Origin: Streptococcus suis
GTDB taxonomy: Bacteria; Bacillota; Bacilli; Lactobacillales; Streptococcaceae
Direction: 5' to 3'
Assembly (NCBI RefSeq): GCF_002964575.1
Contig: NZ_POQQ01000040.1
Span: 158,748 to 222,747, forward strand
DNA: 64,000 nucleotides
In this document: one piece after another, positions 26,402-35,608 of the stretch
How the letters are laid out: the number at the start of each line of letters is the position of its first letter
Numbering within the stretch: position 1 is the stretch's first letter
The notes under the pieces: generated by a model
Seen by the model: only the letters and a program-made list of their open reading frames with translations
Databases searched by the model: none
What the model was told of the DNA's origin: nothing
Translations under genes and position numbers: made by a program

Positions 26402-27354
26402 TATTTCCCCCTATAAATAATGCTAATAAGAGCTGGAAAATATCTGAAAAGAATTAAGGCTATTTTCTTACCTAAAGTATTTTTAGAGTTCCACACTTTA
26501 GGAAATGAATAATATTTTTTATACTGAATATGGAATATTTGCTTTGCATATTTATCAGAATAAAATATTTGATACTGTCCAAATGTGAATTTAAGAATCG
26601 AACATACAAAATTATTTCTAATTTCATCTCTATCTAAAAGGGTCAACCATTTCTCAAACTCATGATAAACCCATAATCTTGTATAGCTAAAACTTCTTGT
26701 ATTAGTATTTCCCGACCTTTGCTTTAGATAATTATGGAAAACATAATTACTAGCAAAATATTTAGGTTTACGATTTAATAATTCCAAGTTAAAATAAACA
26801 TCTTCAAAAGGTTGTGACACTTTGAACTTAATATCAACTAAGAAATCTTTTCTAAAGACTTTAGTCCACATTTCATATCTTATCAAATCTTGATTAACCA
26901 CATTCTCAGTAAAGTAGTTAAAATCAACTTCCTGAAAACAAGCAGACTCCATACTTATTTGATTGTAAATTTGTAAATCATTTTTAGAAAATACATCTTT
27001 AGACTTAAATGAAAATACATCCAAATTGTTCTTATCTAATACTTCAACACATTTTTCTATTGCTATTGGATGAAGTGAATCATCCCCATCAAAAAAATAT
27101 ATGTAAAATCCATTTGCCTTCTCCAACCCAAGGTTTCTAGCAGCTGAAAGCCCCTCATTCTTTTGAGAGTAAACTTTCAACCTCCTATCAGCGGAATACT
27201 TTTCTAAAATATCAACACTATTATCAGTAGAACCATCATTAACAACTATTACTTCTAAATTTTGATAAGTCTGATTAAGTATTGACGGAATTGACACTTC
27301 TAAGTATTCCTCTAAATTATATACTGGAATTATTATTGAAACTAATCTATCCAT
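26401..27354 (-). CDS. Glycosyltransferase family 2
   Basis: 317 residues. GT-A fold: SIIIPVYNLEEYLEVSIPSI, VNDGSTDNSVDILEKYS, AARNLGLEKA and the metal-binding FFDGDDSLHP. The C-terminal half (EMWTKVFRKDFLVDIKF) resembles capsule GT2 enzymes. It adds one sugar of the repeat unit on the cytoplasmic side; donor and linkage are not predictable. GGAG lies nine bases before the ATG. Confidence 0.92.
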   Translation of the reverse strand: MDRLVSIIIPVYNLEEYLEVSIPSILNQTYQNLEVIVVNDGSTDNSVDILEKYSADRRLKVYSQKNEGLSAARNLGLEKANGFYIYFFDGDDSLHPIAIEKCVEVLDKNNLDVFSFKSKDVFSKNDLQIYNQISMESACFQEVDFNYFTENVVNQDLIRYEMWTKVFRKDFLVDIKFKVSQPFEDVYFNLELLNRKPKYFASNYVFHNYLKQRSGNTNTRSFSYTRLWVYHEFEKWLTLLDRDEIRNNFVCSILKFTFGQYQIFYSDKYAKQIFHIQYKKYYSFPKVWNSKNTLGKKIALILFRYFPALISIIYRGK

Positions 27355-27418
27355 ATTATTGCTCCTATATTATTTTTTATCAGAATTTCGTACCACATTG
27401 ACTAAACTTTTTGATTTT

Positions 27419-28639
27419 TTAATCATTGAGTATTTTTTTACTTTGAGTGAGAGGATTAAAATAATATAGGGAAATCAATAAAATAACTAAAAAATTCATT
27501 ACTGCATTATATGAAAAGATATATCCTTTAACATTTACAAAAATAAGCGTAAAAAATACAAATAGTGTATACATTAGATTTCGATTTTCACTTAATAAAT
27601 ACCCTCGTACTAAGTTTAAAATTACAATAATAAAAATACAGATCAAATAGATATAACCACCTAACCAAATATCATTTATATAACCAATATCTGTACCTGC
27701 CATATTAAGTGTTGTGTTCCCCATCAATCTAGTTCCTTGCCCGAAAATTTGTGAAATTCCATCTGGTAAGACTATTCTTTGTGCAGATGTCACATATCCA
27801 AAATAACCTACCTCCTGACCATAAAAAAATAATACTATCTCTTTCATTCCAGCATATATCCAGTTTATAGTCGGGTTTATAGAATGTAAGGACAAAATAA
27901 AACTAGGTTGATATAAAACAAAATACATGGATAAAATTGATAAATTAATAAACAAAATGCCAATAATTTTCTTGTAGTTTATTAAAGAATAACAAAGAAT
28001 TCCAATTAACAATACAACAATACCTGTCCTAGCATTGATAATCGAGGAAAATACAAAAATTGGAGATAAAAAGAGTGATAATTTTTTATACTTGTTTGAA
28101 GACAGACCTAAAAACAATATCATGATCTGAACAATCGGAGTTGAATATGTTAAGTTTCCAGCCCATCCATACATTCGATGCCCTGAAAGGACACTAACAA
28201 TTTGAGATTGTCCAGCTAATAATAGTTGTGAAATAAAGAATTGCTGAAGCTGAGGGAAAAAGTAACTAAACCCTGCCAGAAAAGATTGAATTATTCCTGA
28301 AATAAATAATATCTCTATAACTTCGTCAGAGGTCTTAGCAAAAATTGATATAGCTATAGCTGTCGGTATTAATTTAAACAATATATTTAAATGAGTACCT
28401 AAATTAGTTATGCTTTGATAATTGAAAGTGATTACAATTAGTAAGTACAATAAAATTAAAAAAATCGGAAAGATAAGATTGAAAAAAATTTTTTTATTAA
28501 TGACTTTATTACCAGTAATAGTTTTCAAAAATAGAAAAACAAGAGAAAATATAGCACAAAAATCAGCCAAGTAAATTCCAAATAATGGTGGATTATAAAT
28601 AATTGAAAAAGTAAGAATTAGTAAAATTAGTCGTTTCAA
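27419..28639 (-). CDS. wzy: Wzy capsule polymerase
   Basis: 406 residues with about 11 hydrophobic segments and one larger outer loop (about residues 245-320, with HSINPTINWIYAGMKEIVLF). This topology, low conservation and its place beside wzx identify it as the repeat-unit polymerase, which joins lipid-linked repeats outside the membrane. The start is TTG at 28639 with GAGGA upstream; no ATG fits. Its specificity largely defines serotype, so it is the best typing target in the window. Confidence 0.86.
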   Translation of the reverse strand: MKRLILLILTFSIIYNPPLFGIYLADFCAIFSLVFLFLKTITGNKVINKKIFFNLIFPIFLILLYLLIVITFNYQSITNLGTHLNILFKLIPTAIAISIFAKTSDEVIEILFISGIIQSFLAGFSYFFPQLQQFFISQLLLAGQSQIVSVLSGHRMYGWAGNLTYSTPIVQIMILFLGLSSNKYKKLSLFLSPIFVFSSIINARTGIVVLLIGILCYSLINYKKIIGILFINLSILSMYFVLYQPSFILSLHSINPTINWIYAGMKEIVLFFYGQEVGYFGYVTSAQRIVLPDGISQIFGQGTRLMGNTTLNMAGTDIGYINDIWLGGYIYLICIFIIVILNLVRGYLLSENRNLMYTLFVFFTLIFVNVKGYIFSYNAVMNFLVILLISLYYFNPLTQSKKILND

Positions 28640-28653
28640 AACAAAATCCTCAA

Positions 28654-29886
28654 CTAAATCTTTATGTTAGCTAATACTTTAGCAATCTGATGTTCAGGCA
28701 ATTTATTATTCTTAATAAAATTTAATGCGTTTATTCCCATTTTTTCTATCTCTTTTTTTTCTAATTTAGATATTGTGAGTAGTGACTCAACTAATGAATC
28801 ATTGAAATTTTCAATTAAGTACATATAGTCATAATATTCATCAGGAATTCCAGATAATTTGTATCCTAGCATTGGAGTTCCTGATGATAAATACTCCATT
28901 ATTTTTGATGGAAAACTATATTTCGTGAATTCCTGATCATTTTTTCTCGGATTGATTAACAGATCTGACTTCGATTGTAATTCAACTACTTCTAAATTAT
29001 TCAATATTCCTAGATATCTAATATTTCCAGCTTGTTTGGAAATTTCAATAACCTCATTTTTCATAGGTCCATCACCGCAAATTTGAAGGATAATATTTGT
29101 ATCTTTTAATTTACCAAATGATTCCAACATATCCTTGACTCCATACATTTTATCTAAAGTCCCCGTATATAATACAATAAATTCAGTCGAATCTTCTACA
29201 TCATCTTTCAGACTTTCAAAGTTATTTATACTAACTTCATTAGGAATCCCTTCAACTACAATAGCATTATTAGCCTGTAAATATTCAGCCACTGACTTTG
29301 TTATCGTAATAGTTAAATCAATTTTATCTTGAATACGTCTATACTCTTCAATTACTTTATTTTTTATCATTCTATAAAAATAGTAACGAGATAAGGATGG
29401 ATTCATAAAAATTGGTAAATCTGGAACGATAAGTACAATCTTAATATCTTGATAATATTTTCTTAATAATTTTATCCAATTTAGATGCTCTGATGTTAGT
29501 GCATAGAAAAAAAATATTAATTTATCGTTTTTGTGAGAACTTATCTTTTTTAGGTAGTTCAAAAAAATCATTCTTTTTTCAATATTCGACACTATCGACA
29601 ATGTACTATAAGATTGTTTAGCAATCACTTTCCCATTACCGTCAAGTAATTCTGATTCAACGGTCTGACTTTTAAAACTTCTAGGATAATTTCCAACAAA
29701 TGGGAAACTTATAGTATAAATTGTTTTAAAATCATATTGACGGATTCCTGTAAGGTATTGTCGTTGCAATTTATCTGCAGCAAATTGAATGGTCCGACGA
29801 GAATTTTTTAGAATAAATTCTCTAGTTTCTTCAGAAATTAGACCACCTACAAAAACGCAAGAATAATTTTGAAATTTATCTTGCAT
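28654..29886 (-). CDS. Glycosyltransferase family 4
   Basis: 410 residues. GT-B fold: the N-terminal domain is diverged, the C-terminal domain shows VLYTGTLDKMYGVKDMLESF, LQICGDGPMKNEV, and the E-x7-E nucleotide-sugar motif in PSKIMEYLSSGTPMLGYKL. It transfers a sugar of the repeat unit in the cytoplasm; donor unknown. GGAG precedes the ATG, and the gene follows fnlC with a single-base gap. Confidence 0.9.
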   Translation of the reverse strand: MQDKFQNYSCVFVGGLISEETREFILKNSRRTIQFAADKLQRQYLTGIRQYDFKTIYTISFPFVGNYPRSFKSQTVESELLDGNGKVIAKQSYSTLSIVSNIEKRMIFLNYLKKISSHKNDKLIFFFYALTSEHLNWIKLLRKYYQDIKIVLIVPDLPIFMNPSLSRYYFYRMIKNKVIEEYRRIQDKIDLTITITKSVAEYLQANNAIVVEGIPNEVSINNFESLKDDVEDSTEFIVLYTGTLDKMYGVKDMLESFGKLKDTNIILQICGDGPMKNEVIEISKQAGNIRYLGILNNLEVVELQSKSDLLINPRKNDQEFTKYSFPSKIMEYLSSGTPMLGYKLSGIPDEYYDYMYLIENFNDSLVESLLTISKLEKKEIEKMGINALNFIKNNKLPEHQIAKVLANIKI

Positions 29887-29887
29887 A

Positions 29888-31012
29888 TTATTTTCTCCAC
29901 ACTACTCGATTCACATAATCTGTATAGCTGAGAATAATACGCAATACTTTTTCAGATACATTTGGCATTGAGTAGTCAGAAACAAGACGCAGGGTATCTT
30001 TTGCCTGTGACTCTAAAATCACTAAACCCTGCAGCACACGCTCAACATTAAGCCCTGTCATCATAACACTAGCTTCTTCCATTGCTTCAGGACGCTCATG
30101 TGCTTCACGGATATTTAAGGCACGGAAACCTAAAATCGAACTTTCTTCAGAAATAGTCCCTGAGTCTGATAAAACTACCTTAGCATTAATTTGTAAATTG
30201 TTATAGTCATAAAAACCTAGTGGCTTCAATAATTGCACATGCTTATTGAACTGCACATTCAGCTGTTCAATACGCTTACGTGTTCTAGGGTGTGTTGATA
30301 CAATCACAGGAATTTGGTAAACTTCTGCGATATTGTTCAATATATCCACCAATTTCAAGAATTGATGATCAGGTCCTACATTTTCCTCACGATGGGCTGA
30401 TATAACGAAATATTGTCCTTTGGTCAATTCCAATCGCTCTAGTACATCTGACTTTTCAATATCTTCTTTATGTTTGTTTAATACTTCAAACATCGGACTG
30501 CCTGTTTTAATAACTTGTGCTGGGTGAAGTCCCTCTGCTAATAAGTATTCACGAGCGATATCTGAATAAGTCAAGTTAATATCAGCTGTATGATCTACAA
30601 TTCGACGATTTGTTTCTTCAGGTACACGAAGGTCAAAACAACGATTCCCTGCTTCCATATGGAAGATTGGAATATGACGACGCTTTGCTGCAATAGCTGT
30701 TAAACAGCTATTAGTATCCCCTAGAACTAATAAGGCATCTGGTCTTACCTCTTCCAAAACTGGGTCAATTTTTAAGAAAATATTTCCAATGGTTTCAATT
30801 GCCGTACCAACTGCAGCATCTAAGAAATAGTCTGGCTTACGAAGACCAAAATCATCAAAAAAGACTTGATTTAATTCGTAGTCGTAATTCTGCCCAGTGT
30901 GAACAACGATATGCTCGACAGCTTCGGATTGTTCTAATTGCTTCATGACTGCAGATAGTCTAATGATTTCGGGACGAGTCCCAACAACAGTCATCACTTT
31001 CAATTTATTCAT
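29888..31012 (-). CDS. fnlC: UDP-N-acetyl-L-fucosamine synthase (WecB-type 2-epimerase)
   Basis: 374 residues. VVGTRPEIIRLSAVMKQLE, VVHTGQNYDYELN, HMEAGNRCFDLRVPEETNRR and SDSGTISEESSILG mark a non-hydrolysing UDP-sugar 2-epimerase. Directly after fnlA and fnlB it corresponds to FnlC/CapG, which epimerises UDP-2-acetamido-2,6-dideoxy-L-talose at C2 to UDP-L-FucNAc. Alone it could be read as WecB/MnaA (UDP-ManNAc), but the trio favours FnlC. Confidence 0.9.
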   Translation of the reverse strand: MNKLKVMTVVGTRPEIIRLSAVMKQLEQSEAVEHIVVHTGQNYDYELNQVFFDDFGLRKPDYFLDAAVGTAIETIGNIFLKIDPVLEEVRPDALLVLGDTNSCLTAIAAKRRHIPIFHMEAGNRCFDLRVPEETNRRIVDHTADINLTYSDIAREYLLAEGLHPAQVIKTGSPMFEVLNKHKEDIEKSDVLERLELTKGQYFVISAHREENVGPDHQFLKLVDILNNIAEVYQIPVIVSTHPRTRKRIEQLNVQFNKHVQLLKPLGFYDYNNLQINAKVVLSDSGTISEESSILGFRALNIREAHERPEAMEEASVMMTGLNVERVLQGLVILESQAKDTLRLVSDYSMPNVSEKVLRIILSYTDYVNRVVWRK

Positions 31013-31014
31013 TT

Positions 31015-32124
31015 TTATACCTCTTCAAAAAATGTATCTGGTCTATTTGGATCAAAGGCTTCATTAGCCCACATTACAGTAACCATATCAGTCTCACCAA
31101 GATTCTCAATATTATGAGTATATCCTGTTGGTATGTCGACTACTTCTAGTTTTTCCCCTGATACAAAATACTCTAATACTTCATCTGTGGCAACTTTTCT
31201 AAATCGAATTACTCCAGTTCCTGAAACGACTAGAAACTTTTCATTTTTTGTATGATGCCAATGTTGTCCTTTTGTAATACCTGGTTTAGAAATATTAATT
31301 GAAACCTGACCTCTATCTGGGGTTCTCAAAAATTCAGTAAAGGAACCTCTATTGTCCACGTTCATTTTTAAAGGATAAGAGAATTGATCTTTTGGTAAAA
31401 AACTTAAATAGGTAGAATATAACTTTTTAGAAAGAGAGTCAGACATGTCAGCAACAGTTAAATCTGTTCTACTTTCCTTAAAAGAGCGTATCATTTCTGC
31501 CAATTTTCCAATAGTAACTCGATGTAGCGTTGGTACAAAATAATAGCCATCTTTTTCATGTCCATTGCCACTTAGTACCAGTTTCATTTCTTCGATTACA
31601 TCATCAATATAGCAAAGCTCAATGTCTGCATTCGGATTATCAATTTTAATATCGATACCTCTAGCAATATTGTGGCAAAAAGTTGCTACTACAGTATTAT
31701 AATTCGGTCGTGACCATTTGCCAAATAAATTTGAAAAACGGTACACATAAACTGGTACATTTTCTGTTGAGGAATAGGAGATTAAGAGATCCTCTCCTGC
31801 TTTTTTACTTATACCATACTCATTATCTCTAGTAGCTTGAATTGAGGAAGACAACACAATTGGAGCTTTATTATTGTTTTTCTTCAACAAATCTAATAAA
31901 TCCGAAGTAAATCCAAAGTTCCCTTTCATGAAGTCTTCTTGATTCTCCGGACGATTAACACCTGCTAGATGATAAACAAAATCTGCTTCCTTCGTCCATA
32001 CTTCCAGACATTCTGACGGAGTATCTATATCATACTCAAAAAGCTCAATATCTTCTTGACGACTAAGTTCTGCGACTAAATTCCGTCCCAGAAACCCCTT
32101 GGCACCAGTGATTAGTATTTTCAT
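31015..32124 (-). CDS. fnlB: Bifunctional UDP-sugar epimerase/reductase FnlB (CapF)
   Basis: 369 residues. N-terminal SDR domain (MKILITGAKGFLGRNLVAEL, YHLAGVNRPENQEDF, YGISKKAGEDLL with Y-x3-K) and a C-terminal cupin (about 260-369, KGQHWHHTKNEKFLVVSGTG, DIPTGYTHNIENLG). This two-domain layout is that of CapF/FnlB, which epimerises at C3 and reduces at C4 in UDP-L-FucNAc synthesis. The ATG at 32124 with GGGAGG upstream overlaps the fnlA stop; the longer frame to 32139 lacks a ribosome-binding site. Confidence 0.93.
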   Translation of the reverse strand: MKILITGAKGFLGRNLVAELSRQEDIELFEYDIDTPSECLEVWTKEADFVYHLAGVNRPENQEDFMKGNFGFTSDLLDLLKKNNNKAPIVLSSSIQATRDNEYGISKKAGEDLLISYSSTENVPVYVYRFSNLFGKWSRPNYNTVVATFCHNIARGIDIKIDNPNADIELCYIDDVIEEMKLVLSGNGHEKDGYYFVPTLHRVTIGKLAEMIRSFKESRTDLTVADMSDSLSKKLYSTYLSFLPKDQFSYPLKMNVDNRGSFTEFLRTPDRGQVSINISKPGITKGQHWHHTKNEKFLVVSGTGVIRFRKVATDEVLEYFVSGEKLEVVDIPTGYTHNIENLGETDMVTVMWANEAFDPNRPDTFFEEV

Positions 32125-33164
32125 TTTATTGCCTCCCATTTAGCAAGCTCCTCAACAACCAACGGTACAGTCAATAATTTTTCTTTTACCTCTTCTACTG
32201 TCATCAATTCCGTATTATTGGAATTAAATTCAACGAGGGGGTTTCGTTCCTCATTTCCCTCTGAAAAATACTTATCATAGTTCAAATCACGCTTATCCGC
32301 CGGAACACGATAGAAATTTCCCATATCAATAGCGTTAGCGCATTCTTCGTTTGTCAATAGTGTCTCATACATTTTCTCACCATGTCGAATGCCAATGACT
32401 TTCATCTCATTTTCAACCTTGAAGAGTTGGCGAGTCGCTTCCATTAAATCACCAATTGTTGAAGCTGGGGCCTTTTGAACCATAATATCACCAGATTGGG
32501 CATTTTCAAAAGCGTATATAACTAGATCCACTGCTTCTTCGAGTGTCATAATAAAACGAGTCATGGTTGGATCAGTTACAGTCAAATCTTTATTTTCTTT
32601 GATTTGATTGATGAAAAGTGGCACAACTGATCCACGTGAAGCTAATACATTCCCATATCGAGTACAGCAAATCATCGTATCTTCCGGCGATACCGTCCTT
32701 GATTTTGCAACCACTACTTTTTCCATCATAGCTTTTGAAGTTCCCATTGCATTAACAGGATATGCTGCCTTATCAGTAGATAAACAAATGACCTTTTTTA
32801 CTCCTGCTTCAATTGCAGCTGTTAATACATTCTCTGTTCCAATAACATTAGTTTTAACAGCCTCCATAGGAAAGAATTCACAAGAAGGAACTTGTTTCAA
32901 AGCAGCAGCATGGTAAACGTAATCAACACCGTGCATAGCATTACGAATACTATTAATATCTCGAACATCCCCAATATAGAATTTTAATTTGTCACTGTAT
33001 TCTGGAAATTTTTGTTGATAATGATGTCGCATATTATCTTGTTTTAATTCATCTCTTGAAAACACACGAATCTCTTTAATATCTGAACTTAAAAATCTAT
33101 CTAATACAGCATTTCCAAATGACCCTGTACCACCTGTGATTAACAATACTTTATCCTTAAACAT
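32121..33164 (-). CDS. fnlA: UDP-GlcNAc 4,6-dehydratase/5-epimerase FnlA (CapE)
   Basis: 347 residues. NAD-binding TGGTGSFGNAVLDRFL, YHAAALKQVPSCEFFPMEAV, STDKAAYPVNAMGTSKAMME and RYGNVLASRGSVVP characterise the short inverting dehydratases CapE/FnlA. It performs the first step towards UDP-L-FucNAc from UDP-GlcNAc. GGAG lies eight bases before the ATG. A retaining PglF/FlaA1-like role is possible in principle, but the following fnlB and fnlC decide the call. Confidence 0.93.
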   Translation of the reverse strand: MFKDKVLLITGGTGSFGNAVLDRFLSSDIKEIRVFSRDELKQDNMRHHYQQKFPEYSDKLKFYIGDVRDINSIRNAMHGVDYVYHAAALKQVPSCEFFPMEAVKTNVIGTENVLTAAIEAGVKKVICLSTDKAAYPVNAMGTSKAMMEKVVVAKSRTVSPEDTMICCTRYGNVLASRGSVVPLFINQIKENKDLTVTDPTMTRFIMTLEEAVDLVIYAFENAQSGDIMVQKAPASTIGDLMEATRQLFKVENEMKVIGIRHGEKMYETLLTNEECANAIDMGNFYRVPADKRDLNYDKYFSEGNEERNPLVEFNSNNTELMTVEEVKEKLLTVPLVVEELAKWEAIK

Positions 33165-34362
33165 TTTCTTCTCCTTTAAAGTTTTTCATAATTACATCGT
33201 AGGAAGTGTTAACAGTATAATTTTCAATTAAGTACTTATAGGCATTCTCACCCATAATCTGTCTAACATCACTCTCATTAAGCACATCCATATTTTCAAA
33301 AAATTTAGTGGTATCACCACTCATACACCACAGACCAAACTGCCCCTCTTCTATTTTTTTTGATAAATCTGTAACCTTATCTGTTGCAGCAAGAATTGGT
33401 AGGCTATATTCCATATAGGACAATATTCTTGAAGGGAAGTTAGGAATTGTAAACCGTGGGTCTAGAAAAATTAATCCCACATCACAAATTTCTAGTAAAC
33501 TATCAAAATTTTTTTTCGAAAGTTGGCTAATTAATTTAGCATTTTTTATCTTGTTTTCGACAAAGAAATGTTGAAGATTTGAAAACTCTGTACCCGAACC
33601 TACAATACAAATGAAACTCTTCGTAGCTTCTTCATTTTTCAAGATGATTTTTTTTAGAAATTCAACACCCTGGGGTTTCCCAAGATTTCCTCCGTAAACA
33701 TATATTACTTTATTTGCTGGCAAACCGAAGTCAGATTTTTTGGTTGTACTCAAGGTTTTCGGAGTAATCTCAATAGAATTTGGACAAACTTCAACTTTTT
33801 TTCCTTTTAAATCATTATTTTTTTTGATATATTCCACATTCGCTTCGGACATGCAGCCAATAACATCTGACTGATGATAAAGTCTTAATTCTTTGGCTTT
33901 AAAAAAAGAATAAATTGGTGACCTTTTTGAGATAAGCCCTAAATCTACTGCGTTTTGTGGAAATATGTCCTTTAATAAAAGATAAGATTTTGCCGATGTA
34001 TTTTTCTTCAAATACTTGATTACTGATGCAAAAGTAATAGGGGGAGTGGAGTATAGAATTAAATCAAATTTTTCATTTTTTAGGTACTTTGATATTGCCC
34101 TTTTAAATTGGAACTCTAACATCAAAGTTGCGATGCCTTTTTCTAAAAAATTTGATTTTGTTACATTTCCAGTCTTAACCCGTAGATAGCTTACTTCCGT
34201 TCCTTGTAAGTACTGTGTTTCTAATCCTAGTCGCTTTTCATTTGGATGTACAATTGTTATACTATGTCCTTCTCTAGCAAATTTTCTCATAAGATCTGCA
34301 TATATTGAACTTTCTTTCCCAATATCTTCTATTCTCAATAAAGATAAAAAAATTATTCTCAT
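33157..34362 (-). CDS. Glycosyltransferase family 4, probable FucNAc transferase (WbuB-like)
   Basis: 401 residues. Starts MRIIFLSLLRIEDIGKESSI and shows a GT-B fold with IYVYGGNLGKPQGVEFLKKI and a C-terminal SRILSYMEYSLPILAA donor-site segment. Its place beside fnlABC and overall plan resemble the WbuB proteins that transfer L-FucNAc; this is inferred from context. The ribosome-binding site is weak (GAG about ten bases before the ATG). It overlaps fnlA by eight bases. Confidence 0.85.
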   Translation of the reverse strand: MRIIFLSLLRIEDIGKESSIYADLMRKFAREGHSITIVHPNEKRLGLETQYLQGTEVSYLRVKTGNVTKSNFLEKGIATLMLEFQFKRAISKYLKNEKFDLILYSTPPITFASVIKYLKKNTSAKSYLLLKDIFPQNAVDLGLISKRSPIYSFFKAKELRLYHQSDVIGCMSEANVEYIKKNNDLKGKKVEVCPNSIEITPKTLSTTKKSDFGLPANKVIYVYGGNLGKPQGVEFLKKIILKNEEATKSFICIVGSGTEFSNLQHFFVENKIKNAKLISQLSKKNFDSLLEICDVGLIFLDPRFTIPNFPSRILSYMEYSLPILAATDKVTDLSKKIEEGQFGLWCMSGDTTKFFENMDVLNESDVRQIMGENAYKYLIENYTVNTSYDVIMKNFKGEENV

Positions 34363-34372
34363 GATTAGTTAC

Positions 34373-34981
34373 TCAAATTTTCCTTAATTCCTTAGCAGGT
34401 GTACCAATGTATGTATTATTTGATAGTAAATTTTTTATAACAGTACTGCCTGCACCGATTGTTACAGAACTTTCAATATTGATATTGTTGATTACAGTAG
34501 TTCCGACTCCAAGCCACGTATCACGACCAATTTTTACATTTCCTGCAATATGACATCCTGGAGAAAGATGAACGAAGTCCCCAATTATACAATCATGATC
34601 AACTGTAGATGCCGTATTTATTATAGAACCTCTCCCAATTGTTACATCTGAATTTATAACCACTCCTGCCATAATAACTGTCCCAGCATTAACAACAACA
34701 CGTCTTGAAATAACAGCTGAGGGATGAATCAAAGTCGCAATCCTATTCTGTGGTAATGAACATTGTTTACTAGCCCTAATTTTGTTATTACCTATAGCTA
34801 TAATGAATTCAAAATCAGACAATTCTTCAATGTTTTGTGACGTACCAACAATAGGATAACCTGCGCATTCACCAGTAGAATAATCATCTAAAAATACAAT
34901 TTCCTTGTAGCCATTTTTTTCAGCAATATCAGCAACTACTTTACCATGACCACTAGCTCCAATAATCGCAAGTTTTTTCAT
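34373..34981 (-). CDS. PglD-like UDP-amino-sugar N-acetyltransferase
   Basis: 202 residues. N-terminal Rossmann-like domain ([39 protein letters not shown]) and a left-handed beta-helix with hexapeptide repeats from about residue 95 ([40 protein letters not shown] with the catalytic His). These are marks of PglD/PerB enzymes acetylating the 4-amino group of UDP-4-amino-sugars. It overlaps the sugar-phosphate transferase gene by four bases. Confidence 0.9.
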   Translation of the reverse strand: MKKLAIIGASGHGKVVADIAEKNGYKEIVFLDDYSTGECAGYPIVGTSQNIEELSDFEFIIAIGNNKIRASKQCSLPQNRIATLIHPSAVISRRVVVNAGTVIMAGVVINSDVTIGRGSIINTASTVDHDCIIGDFVHLSPGCHIAGNVKIGRDTWLGVGTTVINNINIESSVTIGAGSTVIKNLLSNNTYIGTPAKELRKI

Positions 34982-35595
34982 TTGTTTCCTTTAAATTCTT
35001 CCATTGTTACAGATTCAGTTGAAGAAATTCCACTTCTTTTTATGACAGATTGAACTGTTTGAAGAATAATTCTAATATCACCAAGAAATGTAATATTTTT
35101 TACATATTCAACGTCCATGTTAAATTTTTCTTCCCAACTCAAAGAATTCCGACCATTAGCTTGCGCATATCCTGTTAAACCTGGTCTAGTTTCATGCCTT
35201 TTAGCCTGCTCAGCAGAATACAAAGGCAAATATTTTACTAATAAAGGCCTCGGCCCTACTATACTCATATCTCCCTTCAAAATATTAAAGAGCTCAGGAA
35301 GTTCGTCTAAACTTGTTGAACGAAGCCATTTCCCAAATGCCGTAAGTCGAACACTGTCTGGTAAAAGCTCCCCTTTTTCATCCCTCTCATCCGTCATAGT
35401 TCGAAATTTATACATTCTAAATATCTTTTCATCTTTGCCAGGGCGCTTTTGACTAAACAAAACTGGCGATCCCAATTTAAAATAAACTAGAATAGTCACA
35501 ATAAGTATAATTGGAAACAGTAAAATAATAGCTGTCAAAGATAGTATGATATCTAACAAACGTTTAAAATATTTCTCGTATAATCCTTTATTCAT
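34978..35595 (-). CDS. PglC-like initiating sugar-phosphate transferase
   Basis: 205 residues: the short monotopic form with one N-terminal re-entrant membrane helix (about 14-35) and the catalytic domain ([52 protein letters not shown]). It lacks the large membrane part of WbaP/WchA. Such enzymes move N,N'-diacetylbacillosamine-1-phosphate or related sugar phosphates to undecaprenyl phosphate, starting the repeat unit. Neighbouring pglD- and pglE-like genes support this substrate. Confidence 0.92.
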   Translation of the reverse strand: MNKGLYEKYFKRLLDIILSLTAIILLFPIILIVTILVYFKLGSPVLFSQKRPGKDEKIFRMYKFRTMTDERDEKGELLPDSVRLTAFGKWLRSTSLDELPELFNILKGDMSIVGPRPLLVKYLPLYSAEQAKRHETRPGLTGYAQANGRNSLSWEEKFNMDVEYVKNITFLGDIRIILQTVQSVIKRSGISSTESVTMEEFKGNK

Positions 35596-35608
35596 ATTCT
35601 CTTAGTTT

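Noticed and set aside
29888..31012. Reading fnlC as UDP-GlcNAc 2-epimerase for ManNAc synthesis
   Set aside because: The adjacent, overlapping fnlA and fnlB make the L-FucNAc pathway the simpler explanation.
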